Part shown: positions 36,853 through 46,720 of the stretch, in pieces
Layout of the letters: the number at the start of each line of letters is the position of its first letter
Numbering within the stretch: position 1 is the stretch's first letter
Assembly: GCA_003281585.1 (NCBI GenBank)
Contig: QCBN01000002.1
Span: forward strand, 62,001 to 126,000
Direction of reading: 5' to 3'
Source of the DNA: Prochlorococcus sp. AG-347-I15
GTDB taxonomy: Bacteria; Cyanobacteriota; Cyanobacteriia; PCC-6307; Cyanobiaceae
DNA length: 64,000 nucleotides
The notes under the pieces: model-generated
The model's database searches: none
The model's input: the letters and a program-made list of their open reading frames with translations, nothing else
What the model was told of the DNA's origin: nothing
Program-made: the position numbers and the translations under genes

Positions 36853-38655
36853 ATGTCAGATATTAATATAGGCTTACTTGCAGAAAATCAAAATTTATCA
36901 GAATTTGAAATTACTGAAAATTTTTCTTGTGTAAGATTCTTAGACCAAAATAAAGAAAGATTTGAACTTGAATTTAACCTTGAAAAAGGAACCTCTTTTA
37001 ATACTTTTTTCATTAGAAGTCATGAGGAACTTTTTATTATTCATCCACCTGAGAAACAATATTTAGATTCGTTTAATAAAGTAATTTCTAGGTTTTGCGA
37101 TCAATTTAAATTAAGTAAAATCAACTTCATTTCTGGTCATATTAATCCCCAAATTATTGAAACTCTAAAGAATATAAGTACCCAATTTCAAAACACAACT
37201 ATTACTTGCTCTAATCCAGGTTATAAACTTATTAGTGAACTTTGGAATCAAAAAAATCCTACATTAAAAAACTTTATTGAAATTCAATTACCTGAAATAA
37301 ACATAATTAAAAAAGAACTTAATTTAGAATTAGATAACATTTCACTAGAATTAATTCCTATTCCAACAGCACGTTGGCCAGGTGGCCTGATAATTTATGA
37401 ACGTAATCAAGAGATACTTCTTAGTGAAAAAATTTTCTCTGCACATATTGCATCTAAATATTGGTCTGAAACAAATCGAGTTAGTACAGAAATTGATAGG
37501 AAACATTTTTATGATTGCTTGATCGCACCAATGTCTAATCAAGTAGTATCAATAACTGAAAAAATTGCAGATTATGACATTAAAACTATTGCACCATTAC
37601 ATGGTCCCGCGATCGAATATAGCTTAAAAAGCTTTTTAAATGACTATATAAGATGGGGAGAAAATTTCTCAACTAATAACCATAAGATCGCTCTGATATA
37701 TGCAAGTGCATATGGAAACACAGCCTCAATAGGCGATGCATTGGCCAAAGGGATAAATAGAACCTCCGTAGAAGTTGAAAGTATTAATTGTGAATTTACA
37801 CCTAATGACGTACTTGTAAAATCCATCCAAAATGCTGATGGATATTTAATAGGCTCACCCACTTTGGGTGGTCACGCCCCAACTCCAATAGTTAGTGCAC
37901 TAGGAACATTGTTAGCAGAGGGCAATAGAGATAAGCCAGTAGGAATCTTTGGTAGTTTTGGGTGGAGCGGCGAAGCTATAGATTTACTTGAAACAAAATT
38001 AAAAGACGGTGGTTTTAAATTTAGTTTTGACCCTATTAGGATTAAATTTAGTCCTAATAAACCAAAGATTAAAGAATTAGAAGAAATAGGAACTCACTTT
38101 GGAAGAAAAATTATAAAAAAAGCAAAGAAAAAACCCAGAAAATCAGATACTGGGATGATTACAAGCAAAACGGATCCAAAGCTACAAGCTCTTGGAAGAG
38201 TTATTGGTTCACTTTGTGTCCTGACAGCCTCTAAAGGCAAAGATGAGAATAATATCAAAGGAGCCATGCTTGCATCTTGGGTTAGTCAAGCAAGTTTTTC
38301 TCCTCCTGGGTTAAGTATTGCAGTGGCAAAAGATAGATCTGTAGAGTCTCTTCTACAAATAGGAGACTCCTTCGCATTAAATATTCTTAGTGAAAAAGAT
38401 TTTAAAGAACCTTTGAAAAGATTCACAAAGCCCTTTGCACCTGGAGAAGATAGATTTGAAGGAATAAATATTGAATTAACTCCTAATGAACAGATAATCA
38501 TTCCTGAATCGCTCGCATGGTTAGATGCTTCTGTAAAAGAGAGAATGGAATGTGGAGATCATTGGGTAATTTACGCCGAAGTACTACACGGTAATATACT
38601 AAAATCCGATAGTCTAACAGCAGTTCATCACCGCAAAACAGGTGCTAACTATTAA
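36853..38655 (+). CDS. flv1: Flavodiiron protein Flv1-type (altered diiron ligands)
   Basis: A 600-residue paralogue of the preceding gene with the same three domains. The diiron site is degenerate: HINPQI at 96-101 keeps the first His but replaces Glu, Asp and the next His with Asn98, Gln100 and Ile101, and the later ligand positions also differ (ARWPGG, SEKIFSAH), while APLHGP keeps a His. This is the known Flv1-type substitution pattern. The flavodoxin (SAYGNTASIGDALAKG) and flavin-reductase domains look intact. Function presumably requires Flv3. Confidence 0.92.
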   Translation: MSDINIGLLAENQNLSEFEITENFSCVRFLDQNKERFELEFNLEKGTSFNTFFIRSHEELFIIHPPEKQYLDSFNKVISRFCDQFKLSKINFISGHINPQIIETLKNISTQFQNTTITCSNPGYKLISELWNQKNPTLKNFIEIQLPEINIIKKELNLELDNISLELIPIPTARWPGGLIIYERNQEILLSEKIFSAHIASKYWSETNRVSTEIDRKHFYDCLIAPMSNQVVSITEKIADYDIKTIAPLHGPAIEYSLKSFLNDYIRWGENFSTNNHKIALIYASAYGNTASIGDALAKGINRTSVEVESINCEFTPNDVLVKSIQNADGYLIGSPTLGGHAPTPIVSALGTLLAEGNRDKPVGIFGSFGWSGEAIDLLETKLKDGGFKFSFDPIRIKFSPNKPKIKELEEIGTHFGRKIIKKAKKKPRKSDTGMITSKTDPKLQALGRVIGSLCVLTASKGKDENNIKGAMLASWVSQASFSPPGLSIAVAKDRSVESLLQIGDSFALNILSEKDFKEPLKRFTKPFAPGEDRFEGINIELTPNEQIIIPESLAWLDASVKERMECGDHWVIYAEVLHGNILKSDSLTAVHHRKTGANY

Positions 38656-38672
38656 ATTTATTTATCTGATTT

Positions 38673-39197
38673 ATGACTGAAACAAAAGATCTAATAATCA
38701 TTACGGCTAGTTGTGGTAAAAATTTAGAGCTTTCTGAAAAATTTCTTGAAAAAAGTAATGAACTTAAAATAATTTCTGAAATTTTAGATCTTACTACTCT
38801 TGATATTCCATTATTTAATCCAAGAATTCACAGCAAGGAAAATATTCCAAATGAAATAGAAGAATTAAAAAAAAAGCTTTTCAAAATTGAAAGGTGGGTG
38901 ATTTGTGCGCCTGAATATAATGGATCTATACCTCCCATTCTCTCCAACTTCATAGCATGGCTTTCTATTTCGGGAGATGATTTTAGGAATTTATTTAATG
39001 GCCAACCGATTGCAATTGCAACTTTTTCTGGCGGCATAGGTTTAGAATTACTGACCTCATTACGCATTCAATTAGTGCACTTAGGAAGTCAAGTATTAGG
39101 GAGGCAACTTTTGTCCTCATATAGTAAACCTATAGATACAAAAACTATTGAAGATATTATTCAAAGACTTTTACAAATGAAAAAATTAAAAACATAA
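38673..39197 (+). CDS. NAD(P)H-dependent FMN reductase family protein
   Basis: A 174-residue flavodoxin-fold protein. The characteristic CAPEYNGSIPPILSNFIAWLS (about residues 79-99) binds FMN in this family, and TASCGKNLELSEKFL near the N-terminus replaces the usual GS(x)RxxS loop. Members reduce FMN, quinones or azo dyes with NAD(P)H. It begins 18 bp after flv1 on the same strand, so it may be expressed with the flavodiiron pair and could feed them or handle flavin redox; that link is positional inference. Confidence 0.82.
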   Translation: MTETKDLIIITASCGKNLELSEKFLEKSNELKIISEILDLTTLDIPLFNPRIHSKENIPNEIEELKKKLFKIERWVICAPEYNGSIPPILSNFIAWLSISGDDFRNLFNGQPIAIATFSGGIGLELLTSLRIQLVHLGSQVLGRQLLSSYSKPIDTKTIEDIIQRLLQMKKLKT

Positions 39198-39220
39198 ACA
39201 TTGAAAACCTAATAAAATTT

Positions 39221-41011
39221 TCATTCTTTTTCATTCCAAACTTTCAAAATTTCTCTAGCCATAGGAAGTGCATGAACAGATCCACCACCAGGAGTATTTT
39301 GTGCAAAAGCAACTACAAGTAATTCGCTTTTTTCAGATGGGGTAAAGCAAACAAACCAAGCATGATCTAACCCACCTTCGCCATCTTCAGCAGTTCCAGT
39401 TTTGCCTGATACTGGAGGTAAATTTGAAACTCCATAATTAATAGATACACCCGTTCCAGAATCAACTACTTTCTTAAGACCTCTTTTAATCAATTGAATA
39501 TTTTTTGGATTAATATCGATTTGAATATTTTTTCTATCCAAAAGATTTTCACCATCTTTTTTAGTTAAATGAGGAGTAACTAGATAACCTCCATTAGCAA
39601 TTGCAGCATATGCTCTAGCTAATTGAATTGGAGTTACTTGAACAACAAATTGTCCAATAGACATACTTGCAATATCTTCTGGAACCCAAGGAGTTCTGCC
39701 TGGTTCACCCCAACCTCTACCTTCTCTAGCCCATTCACTACTAGCTACTAATCCTTCATTTTCTTGTTCAGAAATTTCTATTCCAGATAAAGAATTAAAA
39801 CCAAGCTTTCTGGAGACCTCATAAATTTCATCAACTCCTACGCCATATCCGACTTGATAAAAAAATGTATTACTTGAAACTCTTAAAGCATCTTCATAAC
39901 CTATTAACCCAAAGCCTAAATCATTATGCTCCCTAAAACATTGACTCCCATAAGTTATGCATGGTTTCGTTTCTAGCAAAGTATCACTTGGAAATTTTCC
40001 ACTCTCTAAACCAGCTAAAGCCGTTACAATTTTCCAAACACTACCTGGATCATAAGCATTTAAAGCTCTATTAAAAAGTGGTTTTTCAGGAGAATTAAAA
40101 ATTTTATTATATTCTTTTTCAGACTTAAACTCCTTCGAAAAAAAATTCAAATCAAATGTGGGCCTACTAGCCATTGCTATTATAGCTCCATCTCTTGGAT
40201 CCATAACTATTATCGCTCCAGCTTTTTTATCTTGAAGAGCTTCCTCAGCAGCTAATTGCAACTTTATGTCAATTGTCAATTGAATATCATTACCTTGTAC
40301 TGAAGGTTTAATACCTAATGATTTTTGAAATTTGCCTCGAGAATTTACTTCAACCATTTCTCCACCCCATTCACCTCTAATCAAATCTTCGTAAACATAT
40401 TCGATTCCTGTTCTCCCTATTAAGTCATTTAATTGATAACCCTTTTTAGATAAAAATTTATATTCTGATTCAGTGATTGGCTGAGTATATCCAATTACAT
40501 GCGCAGCAACTGATTCATATGGATAATTTCTTATTAATTTCGTCGCTATTTCAAAACTATATAAATTATCTTCATTTTCCTTAAATTTTATTAATTGATC
40601 TATATTTAAATCATCAATAATAGTTACTGAAAGTTTTTGGTTTTTAAGACCATCTAAATATTTTTTTTGAATTACATTACTATCAACATTTAATAGGTTA
40701 GAGATACTTAATTTATGTTTATCCCATTTGCTTTTATCAACAGATTGAGGCTTTATAATTAGAGAATATCTAATTCTACTATCTGCTAAAACATAACCAT
40801 TTTTATCAAGAATTCTCCCCCGAATAGGTTGAGAAGAAATGAGTCTAATTCTGTTTTCATCAGACATTTCTTTGAAAGATTCATAATTTAAAAGTTGTAA
40901 AAAAATTAACCTTAATAAAATCAATAAAAAAGAAATAGAAGAAAATATAAGTAAGACTAAAGGTTGTCTCTTTAATGAAAGCAGTTTTTTATTAGGAATT
41001 GTTTTTACCAA
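39221..41011 (-). CDS. mrdA: Penicillin-binding protein 2 (class B transpeptidase)
   Basis: Cross-links peptidoglycan during cell elongation. The 596-residue protein has an N-terminal transmembrane anchor (LVLLIFSSISFLLILLRLIFL), a PBP dimer domain and the transpeptidase domain with SVWK (Ser324, Lys327), SSN (379-381) and KTGT (Lys537). The short length and GVGVDEIYEVSRKLGF segment fit PBP2/MrdA rather than FtsI. No rodA/mreB genes are adjacent. A 47-residue frame lies 10 bp upstream on the same strand. Confidence 0.92.
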   Translation of the reverse strand: MVKTIPNKKLLSLKRQPLVLLIFSSISFLLILLRLIFLQLLNYESFKEMSDENRIRLISSQPIRGRILDKNGYVLADSRIRYSLIIKPQSVDKSKWDKHKLSISNLLNVDSNVIQKKYLDGLKNQKLSVTIIDDLNIDQLIKFKENEDNLYSFEIATKLIRNYPYESVAAHVIGYTQPITESEYKFLSKKGYQLNDLIGRTGIEYVYEDLIRGEWGGEMVEVNSRGKFQKSLGIKPSVQGNDIQLTIDIKLQLAAEEALQDKKAGAIIVMDPRDGAIIAMASRPTFDLNFFSKEFKSEKEYNKIFNSPEKPLFNRALNAYDPGSVWKIVTALAGLESGKFPSDTLLETKPCITYGSQCFREHNDLGFGLIGYEDALRVSSNTFFYQVGYGVGVDEIYEVSRKLGFNSLSGIEISEQENEGLVASSEWAREGRGWGEPGRTPWVPEDIASMSIGQFVVQVTPIQLARAYAAIANGGYLVTPHLTKKDGENLLDRKNIQIDINPKNIQLIKRGLKKVVDSGTGVSINYGVSNLPPVSGKTGTAEDGEGGLDHAWFVCFTPSEKSELLVVAFAQNTPGGGSVHALPMAREILKVWNEKE

Positions 41012-41021
41012 AAATATAAAG

Positions 41022-41165
41022 TTATTTAAATATCTTTTTTTCTAATAAAGCAATGATTGATTTTATCTCTTTGAGTCTAGTGATTAAATATTTATAATCA
41101 CTATCTTCATTGTTCAGATTTAACTCATCATTTTCAATATTATTTGGATTCAAATTTTCACTCAT
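41022..41165 (-). CDS. Small hypothetical protein upstream of PBP2, 47 residues
   Basis: An ATG at 41165 opens a 47-codon frame ending TAA at 41022, 10 bp before the PBP2 start on the same strand. The N-terminal half is Asn/Glu/Asp rich; the C-terminal half (YLITRLKEIKSIIALLEKK) would form an amphipathic or coiled-coil helix. No membrane segment is present. Position and spacing suggest co-transcription with PBP2. Too short to be certain. Confidence 0.5.
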   Translation of the reverse strand: MSENLNPNNIENDELNLNNEDSDYKYLITRLKEIKSIIALLEKKIFK

Positions 41166-41265
41166 GAAACTTATACTTTTTAAGCAATTATTACAATTTT
41201 AAATAAAAAATTTATTTTTTCAAAATTAAATTAACTTAGATACTTGAAACATATCAAAAAATAAA

Positions 41266-41874
41266 TTAATTTAATTGATCTATATTTTGTTCAAAATAAG
41301 GATTACAGCTATTTTTAGATATTCCTAAAGACCATCCAATAAATGAAGAAATAAATATTATGACGATTAACGGTAAAATGGCTTGCTGAGTATTTTCAAG
41401 ACTAAACCATTCTCTCCAGCTACTCAAAAACCGTTCTCGTTGAAATTTCCTTTTTTCATTTTCTAATAATCTCGCTTTTTTGGCGAAAGATTTTGTAACC
41501 CACTTTTCAAAAGGTATCTTTTTTATAATCGCCATTTTTCTCTCAACTTCTAATAATTGTCCCGAACTAAGATAAGGATGAAATGTATTTATCAATTCAA
41601 GTGTCTTTAAAAACATCTCAACAGTTGCATCTTTTATGAGTTTTTGCTCATGGCTTAAATCAGCCCACTCTATTTCTGGATAAAAACGATTTCTGTTAGG
41701 TGAAATTTGATCCTCTGACATTTGACCAGGTTCTCTAAGCCATCTATTAGTATTTTCGTCAAATCTCCGCCAATATAAAAAAGGATTAATAAAAATTGTT
41801 TTACCAGATAACTTAACTACATCTTGTTGAAGATGACTAGTTATCTTTTTTTCTGAGTTTTTCGATTTTATCAA
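41266..41874 (-). CDS. Hypothetical protein with C-terminal membrane anchor
   Basis: A 202-residue protein I do not recognise. Residues 1-165 are soluble and basic, with a distinctive stretch FINPFLYWRRFDENTNRWL and an Arg/Glu-rich helix (KRKFQRERFLSSWREWF). A single transmembrane helix follows (AILPLIVIIFISSFIGWSLG) near the C-terminus. It probably faces the cytosol with a tail anchor. Single gene; 100 bp separate it from the small frame upstream of PBP2. Confidence 0.7.
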   Translation of the reverse strand: MIKSKNSEKKITSHLQQDVVKLSGKTIFINPFLYWRRFDENTNRWLREPGQMSEDQISPNRNRFYPEIEWADLSHEQKLIKDATVEMFLKTLELINTFHPYLSSGQLLEVERKMAIIKKIPFEKWVTKSFAKKARLLENEKRKFQRERFLSSWREWFSLENTQQAILPLIVIIFISSFIGWSLGISKNSCNPYFEQNIDQLN

Positions 41875-41954
41875 AAGTCAAATTTGTAATCTAATTAAAG
41901 ATTATCTTTTATTCAATATTTTTCCAGAAATATGAAAAAATTCTCCTATGAATA

Positions 41955-42668
41955 TTAAGTTATTGATAACTGCCAACGCTTCTTTAGATAATTACAGTAT
42001 TCACAATTTAATGAAGGTTTGGGGAAAACATCCGAACGTAGTAAACTAACAGTATCGATTATCTTATTCTCTACCCACGAAGTAGAGCAATCTAATTTAA
42101 TTAGATGTACATCAAATTTTAATTGGTTATTAAATAACTCTTCATTTTTCTTGCCATTGAAATATAAAAGATAAGCTTCTTTAGCAACTTGAAATCCGTT
42201 TTTTTTAAATAGCCACTGATACATTTCTAATTGTCTCTTATAAGCTTTTGCATATTCATATTTATTAAATGTATCAGACCAATCAAAATTATTTCTAGAC
42301 GTTGCTTTTACATCAATAATAATAAGGTCACCATTTTTTTTCTGCCAAATATCATCCACAGCTCCACCAAAATCATAATTATATTCAATTGACTTATATC
42401 TTATCCCTTGAAAATTACTTCTCCAACGTTCTAAATCTTTGTGCATAAAAGGAACAGCATCAATACCATATTCAATAAAAAAAGGATGCGGCTCTTGAAT
42501 TTTTCTGTAGTAATCAAATTCATTTTTACATAAATTATCTACGGCAATATTTAAAGTGAATGGTAAAGATGGTGGCTTTATTTGATATTTTTTGTCAAGA
42601 ACACAACATCTTGGACAACTAAGATATTTCTCAACAGTAGATCTACTTAACTTAATCATCTCGCTCAT
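41955..42668 (-). CDS. PD-(D/E)XK (RecB-like) nuclease-family protein with cysteine clusters
   Basis: A 237-residue protein. GGAVDDIWQKKNGDLIIIDVKAT carries the Asp, then D-x-K catalytic pattern of PD-(D/E)XK nucleases, and KRQLEMYQWLFKKNGF adds the QxxxY-like helix of the RecB/Cas4/AddB branch. Cysteines at 18, 21 and 22 near the N-terminus and 222 and 225 near the C-terminus flank the domain, as in Fe-S-bound Cas4 and AddB nucleases. It is a lone gene with no CRISPR or recombination neighbours. DNA repair is the likeliest role, inferred. Confidence 0.78.
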   Translation of the reverse strand: MSEMIKLSRSTVEKYLSCPRCCVLDKKYQIKPPSLPFTLNIAVDNLCKNEFDYYRKIQEPHPFFIEYGIDAVPFMHKDLERWRSNFQGIRYKSIEYNYDFGGAVDDIWQKKNGDLIIIDVKATSRNNFDWSDTFNKYEYAKAYKRQLEMYQWLFKKNGFQVAKEAYLLYFNGKKNEELFNNQLKFDVHLIKLDCSTSWVENKIIDTVSLLRSDVFPKPSLNCEYCNYLKKRWQLSIT

Positions 42669-42741
42669 TACTTTTAATACCCTATTAAAAAGATTTCTTA
42701 AATAAAATTAAAGTCTTAAATTTTTTAAAAAAATTGTTCAA

Positions 42742-44328
42742 TTACTCCCACTCAATAGTTCCAGGAGGTTTGCTTGTTATATCATAAACAACTCTGTTAA
42801 TCGAATCTACTTCGTTCACGATCCTATTTGCGATCCTCTCCAAAATCTGAAAAGGAATTTTTGACCAATCCGCTGTCATACCATCCTCGCTTGATACGCA
42901 ACGTAAAACTATTGGCCATGAATAAGTCCTTTTATCTCCCATCACTCCCACAGTTTTAACAGGTAGCAATACTGCAAAAGCTTGCCAAATATCATTGTAA
43001 AGACCTGCTTTTTTAATTTCATCTCTTACTATCCAGTCTGCATCTCTTAAACAATCTAGTTTTTCATTATTCACTTCTCCTAAAATTCTTATAGCTAATC
43101 CAGGGCCTGGAAATGGATGCCTTTTTATGATTTCATCAGGCAAACCCAAAGCAGCTCCCACTTTTCGGACTTCATCCTTAAAAAGTTTTCTTAATGGCTC
43201 AACTAATTTAAATTGTAAATCTTTTGGCAATCCACCCACGTTATGATGACTTTTTATTTTTACAGCTATTCTTTCGCCAGTCTTAGGATCAATATTAGTA
43301 CCAGCACTTTCAATAACATCAGGATAAAGAGTACCTTGGGCTAAATACTGAAAAGGTCCCAATCTATTACTTTCTTCCTCAAATACTCTAATAAATTCTT
43401 CACCTATAATTTTTCTTTTTTGTTCTGGATCAGTAATACCTTTTAATTTGGCAATAAACCTTTTTCTTGCATTAATATATTCAACTTTTATATGAAATTT
43501 CTCATCAAAAAAATTCATTAAAAATTCTGGCTCACCTTTTCTCATGAAACCTTGGTCTATAAACATGCATGTAAGCTGATTTCCAATTGCTTTATTGAGA
43601 AGAAAAGCAAGAGTTGAGGAATCAACTCCTCCAGACAAAGCAAGCAAAACTTTTTTATTGCCAACTTGCTCTCTTATCCTGGGAATGGTTTCCTCTATAT
43701 AGGTTTCGGTTGTCCAATCAGCGGCACAACAACAAATTTTATAAACAAAATTTTTAATTACCGTCATTCCAAACTCTGAATGAATAACTTCAGGATGAAA
43801 TTGTACGCCAAATAATTTCTTTACATCATTTGAAATTGCTGCATGGAGCGTGTTCTCTGTGTGAGCAATTTTATTAAATCCATCAGGCAAATAATTTATA
43901 GAATCGCCATGACTCATCCACATAATAGATTTATCTTTTACGTCAGAAATTAGGTCAGATTCGTGGTCTATATTTATTGGTGCTCTACCATATTCAGCTC
44001 TTTTGGTTGCTGAAATAACAGACCCACCAAGTTCTTTAACCATTAATTGCATTCCGTAGCATATGCCAAGAATAGGAATTCCTAAATTAAAAATTTTTTC
44101 ATCACAATTAGGAGCGTTTTGTTCATATACAGAATTTGGTCCTCCACTCAAAATAATCCCTTTTGGGTTAATATTTTTAATCTCCTCAATTGAAATGCAA
44201 TTACTTACTACAAGAGAAAAAACATTAGTTTCTCTAATTCTTCTAGCAATCAATTCAGAATATTGAGATCCGAAATCTAGGATTAATATTGAAGGATCTC
44301 GTTCTTTTTTTAAAGATGTTTGACTCAT
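42742..44328 (-). CDS. guaA: GMP synthase (glutamine-hydrolysing)
   Basis: Converts XMP to GMP using glutamine and ATP. The 528-residue protein is complete: class I amidotransferase domain with GICYGMQL (Cys90) and VQFHPEV (His/Glu), PP-loop ATPase domain with [10 protein letters not shown], and the dimerisation domain ending [13 protein letters not shown]. It is a single gene, 54 bp downstream of cbiD on the same strand. Confidence 0.98.
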   Translation of the reverse strand: MSQTSLKKERDPSILILDFGSQYSELIARRIRETNVFSLVVSNCISIEEIKNINPKGIILSGGPNSVYEQNAPNCDEKIFNLGIPILGICYGMQLMVKELGGSVISATKRAEYGRAPINIDHESDLISDVKDKSIMWMSHGDSINYLPDGFNKIAHTENTLHAAISNDVKKLFGVQFHPEVIHSEFGMTVIKNFVYKICCCAADWTTETYIEETIPRIREQVGNKKVLLALSGGVDSSTLAFLLNKAIGNQLTCMFIDQGFMRKGEPEFLMNFFDEKFHIKVEYINARKRFIAKLKGITDPEQKRKIIGEEFIRVFEEESNRLGPFQYLAQGTLYPDVIESAGTNIDPKTGERIAVKIKSHHNVGGLPKDLQFKLVEPLRKLFKDEVRKVGAALGLPDEIIKRHPFPGPGLAIRILGEVNNEKLDCLRDADWIVRDEIKKAGLYNDIWQAFAVLLPVKTVGVMGDKRTYSWPIVLRCVSSEDGMTADWSKIPFQILERIANRIVNEVDSINRVVYDITSKPPGTIEWE

Positions 44329-44382
44329 GTATAAAAGTTAGCTTAATTTATTTACAAAAGCATAATGAATCACAAATTTATC

Positions 44383-45495
44383 TCATTGAAAATAAGAAAT
44401 ATACTTATTACCATTAATTCCAGCCCAACTTATTTTCCTCTCTCTATCAAAAATAATTGATGCGATTTCCATATCGGTTTTTACATACCTATTTACATAA
44501 GTATAAGAACGCTTTTCGATCGTATTTGATAAATTATTGAATAATTTATCAGCTAAAGATTTATTAAATCTTTTAAGAAGTTGTAATGCATTCTCAAGAT
44601 TATCTAACTGAGATAATTCAATTATTATTTCAGGTGGTAACTTTTCTTGAACGGCCAAATAAACAAGAATCTCAATTCTTGCATCTGCTAAATGATTATG
44701 TGTATGAAAAATACCACCTGCTAATTTAATTAATTTCCCGTGATAACCAAATAAAATGACACTTTTAACTTTTTTTAGTGCAGCATCAACTAATAACGGT
44801 CCTATCCAATTTCCAATTTTGATAATTGGCAAATTAACATTATGAGTTTTTGCCAAATTTAACCCATTTTCACCAATAACAAATACAACTTCCCCTTTAA
44901 AATCATTTTGAATTAACTTTGCTAAATTATTTTTAGCCTCTTCTAATTGATCAGGTGAAGCACTCGAATAAGTCTCAGCAGAAGTACCAATAATAGATAA
45001 TCCATTAACAATACCAAATGACTTATTACTAGTTCTTTCAGCTAAAAATGCTCCCTTTGGAAAAATAATTTCCAATTTCAAATTAAAGCCCTCAGGAATA
45101 CTATCTAATAAATTTTCATATAAAACTTCTTTTGCAAAATTAGAAATGCATATCTCTGATGTATCTTCTTTTATCCCTACACCAGATCCTGCAATAATAT
45201 TTATTGGAATTGTTTGAACAGGATGATTAAAAGAAATTTTTTCTAAAGAGACTATCGTCCATATTTCTAAGTTTTGTGTAATGTCAAGATCTAAGCCTGA
45301 CTGTGCAAAGGTAATTCCTAATGCATACGAGTCATCTTTAATTAAACCAACAGAATGAATCTCAATTTTTATTTCTTTTTTTTCATTAGGAATTTTTATT
45401 AGTTCATAATTTTCAAATGGCAACCCTACTAGTTTTTTTAATGCTGACCTAGCAGCTCCAGCAACCCACAAAGGTAAAGAAAATCCTTTTTTCAA
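44383..45495 (-). CDS. cbiD: Cobalt-precorrin-5B C1-methyltransferase CbiD
   Basis: Methylates C1 during anaerobic-type corrin ring synthesis. The 370-residue protein has the CbiD features INIIAGSGVGIKED, LSIIGTSAETYSSAS and LFGYHGKLIKLAGGIFHTHNHLADAR (the latter two are family signatures, quoted in part). The start is TTG at 45495. Picocyanobacteria make pseudocobalamin by the oxygen-independent route, for which CbiD is needed (established for the group). No other cobalamin genes are adjacent. Confidence 0.92.
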   Translation of the reverse strand: MKKGFSLPLWVAGAARSALKKLVGLPFENYELIKIPNEKKEIKIEIHSVGLIKDDSYALGITFAQSGLDLDITQNLEIWTIVSLEKISFNHPVQTIPINIIAGSGVGIKEDTSEICISNFAKEVLYENLLDSIPEGFNLKLEIIFPKGAFLAERTSNKSFGIVNGLSIIGTSAETYSSASPDQLEEAKNNLAKLIQNDFKGEVVFVIGENGLNLAKTHNVNLPIIKIGNWIGPLLVDAALKKVKSVILFGYHGKLIKLAGGIFHTHNHLADARIEILVYLAVQEKLPPEIIIELSQLDNLENALQLLKRFNKSLADKLFNNLSNTIEKRSYTYVNRYVKTDMEIASIIFDRERKISWAGINGNKYISYFQ

Positions 45496-45555
45496 ACCAA
45501 GTAATTGAAAAATATATAATGAGAACTAATCTAAGAATGACCTATTTAACAAAAA

Positions 45556-46719
45556 GTGGCCATACAACAAAAATTATCATTGATGATTCCTGGACCCACA
45601 CCAGTTCCAGAAAAAGTTTTACAAGCATTAAGTAGGCATCCAATAGGTCATCGAAGTAAAGAATTCCAAGATCTCGTAGAGAGTACTACTAAAAATTTAA
45701 AGTGGCTCCATCAAACTCAAAATGATGTTCTAACAATAACTGGTAGTGGGACCGCCGCGATGGAGGCTGGAATAATAAATACCTTAAGTAAAGGAGATAA
45801 AGTAATTTGTGGAGAAAATGGAAAATTTGGCGAAAGATGGGTAAAAGTTGCTAAAGAATTTGGTTTAGAGGTAATAAAAATTTATTCCGAATGGGGAACT
45901 CCACTTAATCCCGAAGAATTCAAAAAGGTATTAGAGGATGATAAACAAAAAGAAATAAAGGCAGTCATTTTAACTCATTCTGAAACCTCAACAGGTGTAA
46001 TTAATGATCTAGAAACTATAAGTTCATATATTCGCGAACATAGCAAAGCTTTATCAATTGTTGACTGCGTTACAAGTCTTGGAGCTTGCAATGTACCTGT
46101 AGATGCGTGGGAATTAGATATCGTTGCTTCAGGGTCACAAAAAGGATATATGATACCTCCTGGGCTTAGTTTTATATCAATGAGCCAAAAAGCATGGGAA
46201 GCTACAGAAAAATCTAACTTACCAAAATTTTATTTAAATTTAAAATCCTACAAAAAAAGTCTTTTAACTAACAGTAATCCATACACCCCAGCAGTTAATT
46301 TAGTTTTTGCTTTAGATGAAGCTTTAAAAATGATGAGAGAAGAAGGCTTAGATAACATTTTTCTAAGACACAATAAACACAAATTAGCAATGAGCAATGC
46401 TGTAAAGGCTTTAAATCTAAAATTATTTGCTGATGAAAAATATTTAAGTCCTTCTATTACTGCAATAAAAACAGAAGGAGTTGATGCTGAAGAATTTAGA
46501 AAAACAATAAAGAATAATTTTGATATCTTACTTGCTGGTGGACAAGATCATTTAAAAGGAAAAATATTTAGAGTCGGACATTTAGGTTATGTTAATGATA
46601 GAGATATTATTACGGTGGTCTCTGCTATCAGTAATACACTTCTAAGCCTCGGTAAAATCACAGCCGAACAAGCTGGCGAAGCATTAGTTGTAGCATCTAG
46701 ATATCTAAAGGGAAATTAA
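45556..46719 (+). CDS. Alanine/serine-glyoxylate aminotransferase (class V)
   Basis: A 387-residue fold-type I PLP enzyme. The cofactor lysine is Lys196 in ASGSQKGYMIPPG; the opening MIPGPTPVPEKVLQALSRHPIGHRS and the ITGSGTAAMEAG loop are diagnostic of the AGT/SPT group. It probably transaminates glyoxylate from photorespiratory glycolate to glycine using serine or alanine. Such genes have been called soluble hydrogenase subunit in older annotations, which is wrong. The start is GTG at 45556. It is divergent from cbiD over 60 bp. Confidence 0.9.
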   Translation: MAIQQKLSLMIPGPTPVPEKVLQALSRHPIGHRSKEFQDLVESTTKNLKWLHQTQNDVLTITGSGTAAMEAGIINTLSKGDKVICGENGKFGERWVKVAKEFGLEVIKIYSEWGTPLNPEEFKKVLEDDKQKEIKAVILTHSETSTGVINDLETISSYIREHSKALSIVDCVTSLGACNVPVDAWELDIVASGSQKGYMIPPGLSFISMSQKAWEATEKSNLPKFYLNLKSYKKSLLTNSNPYTPAVNLVFALDEALKMMREEGLDNIFLRHNKHKLAMSNAVKALNLKLFADEKYLSPSITAIKTEGVDAEEFRKTIKNNFDILLAGGQDHLKGKIFRVGHLGYVNDRDIITVVSAISNTLLSLGKITAEQAGEALVVASRYLKGN

Positions 46720-46720
46720 G

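Noticed and set aside
41955-42668. Cas4 of a CRISPR system
   Set aside because: No cas1/cas2 or repeat array is present in the window.
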